A stretch of DNA of 11,921 nucleotides from the NCBI GenBank assembly GCA_902783705.1, contig CACZSA010000353.1, positions 1-11,921 on the forward strand. Direction: 5' to 3'. The notes under the pieces were generated by a model. That model saw only the letters and a program-made list of their open reading frames with translations. It did no database searches and had not been told where the DNA came from. The DNA is from an uncultured Ruminococcus sp. GTDB lineage: Bacteria > Bacillota > Clostridia > Oscillospirales > CAG-272. Position numbers and translations under genes: made by a program. Positions 1 through 5,811 of this stretch are shown here, piece after piece; the stretch's first letter is position 1; each line of letters begins with the position of its first letter.

Positions 1-53
1 CACAATGAGGCCCCGGTTTCAACAAGTTGAAACCATGGAGCCGGCCTCTTGTG
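1..53. repeat. Long palindromic stem-loop at the window edge
   Basis: Seen directly: bases 1-5 (CACAA) pair with 49-53 (TTGTG), 7-12 (GAGGCC) with 43-48 (GGCCTC), and 15-23 (GGTTTCAAC) with 26-34 (GTTGAAACC). The result is an almost fully folded hairpin with one bulged T at position 6. No T-run follows, so it is not an ordinary intrinsic terminator. It may be one unit of an interspersed palindromic repeat or the end of a small non-autonomous element, and it may continue past the left edge. Its identity is unknown to me. Confidence 0.6.
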
Positions 54-64
54 AATCACCGCTC

Positions 65-100
65 CCAAAGGAGAGGGAGGAGCGCCTCCCCCTCCTTTGG
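65..100. repeat. Second strong stem-loop
   Basis: Seen directly: 65-73 (CCAAAGGAG) pairs with 92-100 (CTCCTTTGG), and 75-80 (GGGAGG) pairs with 85-90 (CCTCCC) around an AGCG loop, with a single A/C mismatch at 74/91. That gives 15 pairs in 16 positions. No T-run follows. Lying 11 bases after the first stem-loop, it suggests a cluster of palindromic repeats rather than coding sequence. It resembles the kind of interspersed element often seen between genes in gut Clostridia, but that comparison is from memory. Confidence 0.6.
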
Positions 101-298
101 AAACCACCTCTACCCCCTCGGGTACAACCTCATGTTTGAATGGGAAGCGTTGTTCAATGAGGGCTAAGCGTGTGTCATACGAGGATTACATGGCCTCACC
201 AAGATTGTTGAGTGGTTTATTCTGAAATACGCTCAACGCCGCTTCGTTCCCCTAAATCTTCATTCATCATTCATAATTCTCATTTCTCCTCTTTCCTC
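101..298. other. Non-coding stretch without a recognised gene
   Basis: This stretch is visibly less GC-rich than the rest of the window. In one + frame it could be read as the tail of a coding sequence ending at a TAA at 165-167 (reading ...YPLGYNLMFEWEALFNEG), and the same frame stays open afterwards to about 299. Neither segment matches a family I recognise, and the frame runs through the stem-loop at 65-100. Bases 259-298 are pyrimidine-rich with short CATTCAT repeats. I see no tRNA, rRNA or CRISPR here. It could be decayed mobile-element DNA. Confidence 0.4.
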
Positions 299-327
299 TT
301 GACTTTTCCCGCATGATGCGATATAAT
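299..327 (+). promoter_or_regulatory. SigA-type promoter of the nitrogenase-like operon
   Basis: The -35 box TTGACT (299-304) and the -10 box TATAAT (322-327) are separated by exactly 17 bases, so transcription should start near 334. The -10 box lies in the centre of a perfect 11-base palindrome at 320-330 (GATATAATATC). No other promoter of this quality is visible before the end of the operon at 8134. Assignment to the housekeeping sigma factor follows from the consensus match. Confidence 0.8.
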
Positions 328-333
328 ATCCGT

Positions 334-482
334 CGACAATAGTGCCTGACAGAAAGTATTTTCTGACTGAAAGGTGACGGACATAGATCGGGCGGGCCTT
401 GGGCTTGCCTTGCTGTCGTGCGCCATCGGGTACGGCAGTTTTTTTGTGCGTCCGGGATTTCTCCCGGGGAAAGCGGGGTAAA
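334..482 (+). promoter_or_regulatory. Structured 5' leader, candidate attenuator or riboswitch
   Basis: About 150 nt separate the predicted start of transcription from the first start codon. Visible structure, in order: a hairpin at 350-365 (CAGAAA, loop GTAT, TTTCTG); a GC-rich hairpin at 391-409 (GGCGGGCC, loop TTG, GGCTTGCC, two G-T pairs); a terminator-like hairpin at 413-438 followed by seven Ts; and a small hairpin at 452-467 just before the likely ribosome-binding purines at 466-478. A terminator between promoter and first gene points to conditional read-through. I compared it by eye with cobalamin, NiCo, fluoride, tetrahydrofolate and c-di-GMP riboswitch patterns and recognised none, so the ligand or trans-acting factor is unknown. 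Confidence 0.5.
413..445 (+). terminator. Intrinsic terminator inside the operon leader
   Basis: CTGTCGT (413-419) pairs with ACGGCAG (432-438) in a 7-bp stem with one G-T pair and a 12-base loop, followed directly by TTTTTTT (439-445). It stands between a near-consensus promoter and the first coding region with no gene upstream to terminate. Its likely role is therefore transcription attenuation of the operon rather than gene-end termination. No mutually exclusive antiterminator has been proven; the GC-rich segment at 391-411 is the obvious candidate partner. Confidence 0.6.
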
Positions 483-758
483 ATGGAAACGAGAGTCGCC
501 GTCATGAGCATCATCGTGGAGGACAAGGAGGCCGCGGAGCGCATCAACACGCTCCTGCACGAAGCCGGGGAATACATCATCGGGCGCATGGGCATCCCGT
601 ACCGCCGCCGGGGGATCAGCATTATCTCGATCGCCCTCGACGCGCCGCAGGACGAGATCGCCGCCCTCTCCGGCAAGATCGGACGTCTCCCCGGCGTGAG
701 CGTCAAGACCGCCTACTCCGCCGTCATGGGCAAGACCGGATCGGAGGAGGACGCATGA
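483..758 (+). CDS. TM1266-family putative iron-only hydrogenase system regulator
   Basis: A 91-residue protein of the small ACT-like (ferredoxin-fold) family typified by Thermotoga TM1266. Members usually sit beside [FeFe]-hydrogenase maturation genes and are annotated as putative regulators; their true role is unknown. The family hallmark is seen at residues 34-54, with GRMGIPY followed by an arginine-rich turn and the strand ISIISIALDAP. The ATG at 483 is chosen because the family begins just before a first beta strand like VAVMSIIVED; an in-frame ATG at 399 would place the start within the leader hairpins and add unrelated residues. It is the first gene of the operon, and its stop overlaps the permease start (ATGA, 755-758). 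No HTH is visible, so a metabolite- or metal-sensing role is more plausible than direct DNA binding (inference). Confidence 0.85.
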   Translation: METRVAVMSIIVEDKEAAERINTLLHEAGEYIIGRMGIPYRRRGISIISIALDAPQDEIAALSGKIGRLPGVSVKTAYSAVMGKTGSEEDA

Positions 759-1762
759 CGGACAAGCGCCGCTCCCTCCTCTGGCGGATCCTGCTCCCGG
801 CGTTCCCGCTCCTCTGCGGACTCATCGCGCTCTCGGTCGGGCGGATGGGCGTCACCCCTGCGGATATATTCAAGTCCGTCCTCGGGCACATTACGGGCGG
901 GGAGCTGCCCTCGGGGCTGATCGAGAAGACCCTCTGGAACGTGCGCCTCCCGCGGATCGTGCTGGCAATGCTCGTCGGCGCGGGTCTCTCCGCCTCCGGA
1001 TGCGCGTTTCAGAGTCTGTTCTCCAATCCCCTCGCCACTCCCGACACCCTCGGCGTCGCGTCCGGGGCGTCGTTCGGGGCCGCCCTCGGGATCCTCATCG
1101 GCCTGCCGCTCCTCGGGACGGAGGCCATGGCGATGCTCTTCGGCGTCTGCGCGGTCCTGCTCACGGCGGTTGCCGGACGCGGACGGGGCGGACTCTCCGG
1201 CGTGGTCCTCGCGGGGATCATGATGGGCTCGCTCTTCAACGCGCTCGTCTCCTTTGTGAAATACACGGCGGACACCGACACGCAGCTGCCCGCGATCACC
1301 TACTGGCTCATGGGCTCGCTCGGCGCGGCGAATTGGCGGGAGCTGGCCCTCGGCGCCCCTCCGATCGTTTGCGGCGTCGCGGTCCTGCTCCTGCTCCGCT
1401 GGCGGCTGAACCTGCTGCCCCTCTCCGACGAGGAGGCGAAGGCGGCGGGCGTGAACATCCGGCTGCTTCGGATCGTCACGATCACCGCGGCGACACTCAC
1501 CACGGCCTCCTGCGTCTCGATGTGCGGGCAGGTCGGCTGGGTCGGACTCCTCGTGCCGCATATCTGCCGGATGAAATTCGGCTCGAATCACCTGCGGCTC
1601 CTGCCGGCGTCGGTCTTCCTCGGGGCGGGCTTCCTCGTCGTCGTCGATACCGTCGCGCGGACCGCCACGGCGTCGGATATCCCGATCTCGATCCTCACGG
1701 CGATGGTCGGCGCGCCGTTCTTCATCTTCTTAATGCGCAGATCGGAGGGATGGCAGCTATGA
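755..1762 (+). CDS. FecCD-family ABC transporter permease
   Basis: A 335-residue polytopic inner-membrane permease of the iron-siderophore/haem/vitamin B12 type (BtuC/FecCD superfamily), with about ten hydrophobic segments. Family motifs are clear: RLPRIVLAMLVGAGLSASG (64-82) running into QSLFSNPLATPDTLGV, the cytoplasmic coupling-loop region DEEAKAAGVN (225-234) that contacts the ATPase, GQVGWVGLLVPHI (258-270), and the C-terminal PISILTAMVGAPFFIFLMRR (310-329). The length is normal for the family. A good ribosome-binding site (GGAGGAGG, 743-750) precedes the ATG, which overlaps the upstream stop by 4 bases. Only one permease gene is present, so the pore is probably a homodimer. Substrates of this superfamily include ferric siderophores, haem, cobamides and some metal chelates; sequence alone does not decide which is used here. 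Confidence 0.93.
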   Translation: MTDKRRSLLWRILLPAFPLLCGLIALSVGRMGVTPADIFKSVLGHITGGELPSGLIEKTLWNVRLPRIVLAMLVGAGLSASGCAFQSLFSNPLATPDTLGVASGASFGAALGILIGLPLLGTEAMAMLFGVCAVLLTAVAGRGRGGLSGVVLAGIMMGSLFNALVSFVKYTADTDTQLPAITYWLMGSLGAANWRELALGAPPIVCGVAVLLLLRWRLNLLPLSDEEAKAAGVNIRLLRIVTITAATLTTASCVSMCGQVGWVGLLVPHICRMKFGSNHLRLLPASVFLGAGFLVVVDTVARTATASDIPISILTAMVGAPFFIFLMRRSEGWQL

Positions 1763-2547
1763 AACTCACGGCGGAGAACGCCTCCTTCTCCTACAAGCGC
1801 GGCGGCCCCGTGATCCGCGATCTGAACTTCACGGCGGAGAGCGGCGAGGTCACGGCGATCCTCGGCCCGAACGGCGCGGGGAAGACCACCCTCGTGAAAT
1901 GCCTCATGGGATTCCTCCGCTGGACGGCGGGGAGGAGCCTGCTCGACGGGCGGGACGTGCGGGAGATCCCCGAGCGGGAATTTCTCTCGCGCGTGTCCTA
2001 CGTTCCGCAGGCGCGCGGCGGGATGCTCGCCCTCACAGCGGAGGACATGATTCTCCTCGGCGTCACCGGGCGGATCGGCGTCTTCTCGACCCCCGGCGAG
2101 GAGGAGCGGCGGGTTGTGCGCGAGCTCGCGGAGAGCCTCGGCATCGCGGGACTGCTCCCCAAAAAGTGCACCGAGATGAGCGGCGGCGAGGCGCAGATGG
2201 TGCTGATCGCCCGGGCGCTCGCCTCGAAGCCGGAGCTTCTGATCCTCGACGAGCCGGAATCGAATCTCGACTTCCGCAATCAGCTCATCGTCCTCGAAAC
2301 CCTCTCGCGCCTCGCGGAGGACGGGATGGCGGTGATTTTCAATACACATTATCCGGAACACGCGCTGACCCGGGCGTCGAAGGCCCTGCTCCTCGAGAAG
2401 AGCGGGCGGACGGTCGCAGGCCCGGTCGGCGAGGTCGTGACGGAGGAGAACATCCGGAGCGCGTTCGGCGTCGAAGCGGCGATCCGGGAATTTGAAGGCG
2501 GTCAGTTCGGCATCCTGCCGCTCCGCCTGACGGGGGAAAACGAATGA
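1759..2547 (+). CDS. ABC transporter ATP-binding protein (FecE/BtuD type)
   Basis: A 262-residue cytoplasmic ATPase that powers the adjacent permease. All nucleotide-binding elements are present: Walker A GPNGAGKTT (36-44), Q-loop glutamine 84, signature SGGEAQ (141-146), Walker B LLILDEP (160-166) with D-loop SNLD, and H-loop His197. The ATG at 1759 is preferred over the in-frame ATG at 1750 because GGAGGG (1744-1749) sits 9 bases upstream of 1759 but touches 1750. The chosen start also gives the ATGA overlap with the permease seen elsewhere in the operon. The frame stays open far upstream through the permease gene, which is a GC-rich artefact. It belongs with the permease and the lipoprotein at 5812, although three nitrogenase-like genes separate them. 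Confidence 0.93.
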   Translation: MKLTAENASFSYKRGGPVIRDLNFTAESGEVTAILGPNGAGKTTLVKCLMGFLRWTAGRSLLDGRDVREIPEREFLSRVSYVPQARGGMLALTAEDMILLGVTGRIGVFSTPGEEERRVVRELAESLGIAGLLPKKCTEMSGGEAQMVLIARALASKPELLILDEPESNLDFRNQLIVLETLSRLAEDGMAVIFNTHYPEHALTRASKALLLEKSGRTVAGPVGEVVTEENIRSAFGVEAAIREFEGGQFGILPLRLTGENE

Positions 2548-3305
2548 TCAAAATCGCAGTTTACGGCAAGGGCGGCATCGGCAAATCGACGACCGTCTCG
2601 AATCTCTCGGCGGCGCTCGCGGACCGGGGCGTGCGGGTCATGCAGATCGGATGCGATCCGAAGGCGGACTCGACGGTCCTGCTCCGCGGTCCGGGACCGA
2701 TGAAAACGGTGCTCGAGCTCGTGCGGGAATATAAAAACGCCTTCGCGCTCGCCGATATGGTGAAGATCGGGTACGGCGGCGTGGTCTGCTGCGAGGCGGG
2801 CGGTCCGTCTCCGGGACAGGGCTGCGCCGGACGCGGGATCATCGCCGCGCTCGAGAAGCTGGCGGAACGCGGCGCGTATGAGGAATATAAGCCCGACGTC
2901 GTGTTCTACGATGTCCTCGGCGACGTGGTGTGCGGCGGCTTCACGATGCCCATGCGCCCCGGATACGCCGAGCGGGTCTTCGTCGTGACGTCCGGGGAGA
3001 ACATGTCGATCCACGCTGCGGCGAACATCGCGGTGGCGGTCGAGGGCTTCCGGGGACGCGGATACGCCGAATTCTCCGGACTGATCCTCAACCGGCGCGG
3101 CGTGAAGAACGAGGACGAAAAGGTCGCAGAGCTGGCGGAGGATATCCATTCCTCGATCGTCGGGTCCCTCTCCCGCAGCGAGACCGTTCTTGAAGCCGAA
3201 GAGCGCGGGAAAACGGTGATCGAGGCCTTCCCGGAAAGCCCGATGGCGGCGGAATACCGTTCGCTCGCCGAGGCCGTGATGCGCGCGGCAGGAGGGACGC
3301 TGTGA
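2544..3305 (+). CDS. NifH-like nitrogenase iron-protein homologue
   Basis: A 253-residue P-loop ATPase of the NifH/BchL/CfbC family: a homodimeric iron protein that couples ATP hydrolysis to low-potential electron transfer from a shared [4Fe-4S] cluster to its partner protein. Seen directly: Walker A GKGGIGKST (8-16), switch I region GCDPKADST (36-44), cluster ligands Cys94 in GQGCAGRG and Cys130 in GDVVCGGF, and Arg97 equivalent to NifH Arg100. It is somewhat shorter than typical NifH because the C-terminus is trimmed. The start overlaps the ATPase stop (ATGA) with GGGGGA 6 bases upstream. It is directly followed by two component 1 genes, so it is presumably their electron donor. It is not assigned to N2 fixation because no nifB, nifE or nifN is present and the partner subunits are divergent. 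Confidence 0.92.
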   Translation: MIKIAVYGKGGIGKSTTVSNLSAALADRGVRVMQIGCDPKADSTVLLRGPGPMKTVLELVREYKNAFALADMVKIGYGGVVCCEAGGPSPGQGCAGRGIIAALEKLAERGAYEEYKPDVVFYDVLGDVVCGGFTMPMRPGYAERVFVVTSGENMSIHAAANIAVAVEGFRGRGYAEFSGLILNRRGVKNEDEKVAELAEDIHSSIVGSLSRSETVLEAEERGKTVIEAFPESPMAAEYRSLAEAVMRAAGGTL

Positions 3306-4624
3306 TCCGGCGGCTCGGCGCGGAGGCTCCATGCCAGGAGATCCGCATCGCCGACGCCTCCTATCCCGCGCCGTTCACCGGGGGGCTCGAATACTCGGCT
3401 CCGGCGCGCGGGACGTGGAACATCGTCCACACGGGGATGCTCATACCGGAGGCGCACGAGATCTTCGTCTGCGCCCAGGGCTGCCTGCGCGGCGTGGTGC
3501 TGACCGCGGCGGAGATGGGCGTCCCGGAACGCTTCTCGACGGTCGCCGTGCGCGAGAACAACGTCACGGACGGGGATCTCGAGGATTCGCTCATCGAGGG
3601 CGTCTCGGACATCCTCGAAAAGCTCCCACAGAAGCCCCCGGCGGTCCTCGTCTACACGAGCTGCATCCATCACTTCATGGGCGCGGACCTCGACCACATC
3701 TACAAGACCCTGCGCGAGCGCTTCCCGGAGATCGACTTTACCGACTGCTACATGAACCCCATCATGCGCAAATCGGGCCTCACCCCGGATCAGCTCATGC
3801 GGCGGCAGCTCTACAGCCTCCTGCATGGCGCGCCGCGGCGGGAGAGGACGCTCCTCGTCGCGGGGGGTGATTTCATGACCGACGACGCGGGCGATCTCGT
3901 CACGCAACTGCGCCAAAACGGCTGGGAGATCCTCGAGATCCAGCGAACGCATACCTATGACGAATACCAGACCCTCGCCGGGGCCGCGCTCTGCATGACG
4001 AATCAGCCGGGCGCGATCCCGGGGGGCAGGCTCCTCGAGGACCGCTTCGGCATGCCGCACCTGCACCTGCCCGTCTCGTTCGATTACGATGAGATCGCGG
4101 CGAACTGGAAGAGGCTCGGCGAGGCGGCGGGCATCCCGGTCCCGGATTCCGCGTCTGAGATCGAGAAATGCGAAGCGGCGCTCTCCCGCGCGAAGGCCTC
4201 GATCGGGGACGCGCCCGTGGAGATCGACTATACCGTGACCTCCCGCCCCCTCTCCCTCGCGCGGATGCTCCTCTCGCATGGGTTCCGCGTGACGAAGGTC
4301 TATCTCGACGGCATCAGCGGGGAAGAGCGGGACGATTTCCTCGCCCTGCAGAAGACCTGCCCCGATCTGCTCCTCTCGCCGACGGTCGATCCCGTGATGC
4401 GGGTGCGTCCGCGCGAAACGGAGGAGACGACCCTTGCCGTCGGGCAGAAGGCCGCGTACTTCACGGGGACGGACCGCTTCGTCAACCTCGTTGAGAACGG
4501 CGGCTTCTGGGGTTATCACGCCGTCCACGGCATGGCGGAGATGATGCGCGAGGCATGGGAGACCCCGAAGGACGCGAAAAGTCTCATTCAGATCAAGGGA
4601 TGGGGGTGCTCGTCATGTCTCTGA
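3302..4624 (+). CDS. Nitrogenase component 1-like protein, NifD-like subunit
   Basis: A 440-residue member of the nitrogenase component 1 oxidoreductase family, read from GTG at 3302 (AGGAGGG at 3290-3296, GTGA overlap with the nifH-like stop). By-eye comparison with NifD: Cys61 in the segment CAQGCLRG matches P-cluster Cys88, Cys121 in YTSCIHHFMG matches Cys154, but the Cys62 position is Ser32 or its neighbour. An extra Cys57 creates a CxxxC. Cys231, in LCMTNQPGAIPGGRL, aligns with cofactor-anchoring Cys275. The second cofactor ligand, His442, has no obvious counterpart, although His406 and His409 are near. The protein ends in a CSSC motif (436-439). It probably forms a heterodimer or heterotetramer with the next gene product and receives electrons from the NifH-like protein. 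Group IV nitrogenase-like enzymes such as CfbD or methylthio-alkane reductase are functional alternatives. The substrate is unknown. Confidence 0.88.
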   Translation: MIRRLGAEAPCQEIRIADASYPAPFTGGLEYSAPARGTWNIVHTGMLIPEAHEIFVCAQGCLRGVVLTAAEMGVPERFSTVAVRENNVTDGDLEDSLIEGVSDILEKLPQKPPAVLVYTSCIHHFMGADLDHIYKTLRERFPEIDFTDCYMNPIMRKSGLTPDQLMRRQLYSLLHGAPRRERTLLVAGGDFMTDDAGDLVTQLRQNGWEILEIQRTHTYDEYQTLAGAALCMTNQPGAIPGGRLLEDRFGMPHLHLPVSFDYDEIAANWKRLGEAAGIPVPDSASEIEKCEAALSRAKASIGDAPVEIDYTVTSRPLSLARMLLSHGFRVTKVYLDGISGEERDDFLALQKTCPDLLLSPTVDPVMRVRPRETEETTLAVGQKAAYFTGTDRFVNLVENGGFWGYHAVHGMAEMMREAWETPKDAKSLIQIKGWGCSSCL

Positions 4625-5772
4625 AACAGACCGCACGGATCATTTCGACCTATACGGGCGACACCTCGGGCGTGTGCTCCGCGCTCTATGAGCTCGGCGG
4701 GATGACCGTCATGCACGACGCGTCCGGGTGCAATTCGACCTACAATACGCACGACGAGCCGCGCTGGTACGACATGGACTCGCTCGTCTTCATCTCCGCG
4801 CTCTCCGAGACCGAGGCGATCCTCGGCGACGACGAAAAGCTGATTGAGGACACGGTCCGCTCGGCACGGGAGCTGAACCCGGCCTTCATCGCCCTCGCGG
4901 GCACGCCGATCCCCATGATGACGGGCGTCGATTTCGAGGCCGTCGCGCGGCAGATCGAGGAAGAGTGCGGCATCCCCGCCTTCGGCTTCGACACCGACGG
5001 GATGCACAGCTACACCGCGGGCGCGTCGAAGGCCCTTGGCGCCATTGCCCGCCGTTTTGTCAGGGAGGCGGACAATAAGGATCCCGCGCTCTCCGTCAAT
5101 CTCCTGGGACTGACCCCGCTCGACTTCTCCGTCACGGGGACCGAGCGCACGATGAAGAAGGTCTTCGAGGGCGCGGGCATCCCCGTCCGGGCCTCCTGGG
5201 CGATGGGCTCGACGCTCGAGGATCTCGCCGCCTCGGCTATGGCGCACGTGAACGTCGTTGTCTCCTCCGCGGGGATCGGCGCGGCGAAGGTTTTACGCGA
5301 GCGGTTCGGGATCCCGTACGTCGTCGGCACGCCCTGCGGCAAACGCTTCAACGAACGGCTTGTGCGCGCGGTGAGAGATTCCGCACGCGACGGGGAATGC
5401 CGCGTCCTGCCCGTCAGCGATCCCGCGGCGCGCCGGCTCGTCATCGGCGAGGGCGTCACGGCGGCGTCCCTCGCGTCCGCGCTCACCCTCGAAACGGGGA
5501 TCCCGACCCGGGCGGCCTGCGCTACGGACGGCTTCGACGGGCTCTCGCGGATGCAGGTCCCGCAGGCGACGGACGAGGACGATCTTCTCCCGCTCATGGA
5601 GGGGGCCGAGGTCGTGATCGCCGATCCGCTCTACCGCCCGATCGTGCCGGGGAGCGCGCGCTTTGTCCCCCTCCCGCACGAGGGCTTCTCCGGACGGATC
5701 TGGCGGCGCGACATCCCCGACCTCGCCGCCGATCTCACGCGGTTTATCGATTCAAACGGGCTTGCCCGCTGA
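4615..5772 (+). CDS. Nitrogenase component 1-like protein, NifK-like subunit
   Basis: A 385-residue second component 1 subunit, much shorter than true NifK. Cys21 in GVCSALYELGG and Cys39 in ASGCNSTY match NifK Cys70 and Cys95, but the Cys153 position lies in LAGTPIPMMTG (94-104) with no cysteine. At most two cluster ligands therefore remain on this subunit. The segment around GMHSYTAG (about 129-136) resembles the NifK serine-ligand region. The ATG at 4615 is used because it overlaps the upstream gene's end by 10 bases and begins just before conserved sequence; an in-frame ATG at 4555 and another at 4600 lie upstream and cannot be fully excluded. It is presumably the obligate partner of the NifD-like subunit in a cluster-containing reductase. 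Confidence 0.86.
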   Translation: MSLKQTARIISTYTGDTSGVCSALYELGGMTVMHDASGCNSTYNTHDEPRWYDMDSLVFISALSETEAILGDDEKLIEDTVRSARELNPAFIALAGTPIPMMTGVDFEAVARQIEEECGIPAFGFDTDGMHSYTAGASKALGAIARRFVREADNKDPALSVNLLGLTPLDFSVTGTERTMKKVFEGAGIPVRASWAMGSTLEDLAASAMAHVNVVVSSAGIGAAKVLRERFGIPYVVGTPCGKRFNERLVRAVRDSARDGECRVLPVSDPAARRLVIGEGVTAASLASALTLETGIPTRAACATDGFDGLSRMQVPQATDEDDLLPLMEGAEVVIADPLYRPIVPGSARFVPLPHEGFSGRIWRRDIPDLAADLTRFIDSNGLAR

Positions 5773-5811
5773 ATATAAGAATTTTCCCAAAAGAAAGGAT
5801 CAATACCCCCT

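Noticed and set aside
1..100. CRISPR array suggested by adjacent repeats
   Set aside because: The two palindromes differ in sequence and there are no regularly spaced direct repeats.
399..482. In-frame ATG at 399 as start of the TM1266-like gene
   Set aside because: It would put the leader terminator hairpin and T-run inside the coding region and add about 28 residues not seen in this compact family.
334..482. Cobalamin riboswitch in the leader, suggested by the BtuCDF-like importer
   Set aside because: I could not find the conserved B12-box-like core or the associated leader motifs; the structure seen is too short and different.
1000..1758. Extension of the ABC ATPase upstream to an ATG at 1000
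   Set aside because: The extension lies entirely in an alternative frame of the permease gene, its translation is arginine/proline-rich without domain features, and a good ribosome-binding site marks 1759.
2906..4528. Long minus-strand open frame of 540 codons opposite the nifH-like and NifD-like genes
   Set aside because: The + strand carries clear family motifs over the same bases, while the minus-strand product is rich in R, E, D, H and A as expected from the antisense of GC-rich codons.
2544..5772. Genuine Mo-, V- or Fe-nitrogenase for N2 fixation
   Set aside because: Both component 1 subunits are shorter than NifD/NifK, key P-cluster cysteines and the His442 equivalent are missing or unclear, and no nifB, nifE, nifN or nifV is nearby.
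2544..5772. Light-independent protochlorophyllide or chlorophyllide reductase
   Set aside because: There are no other photosynthesis genes, the context is a sporulating anaerobe, and the cysteine pattern differs.
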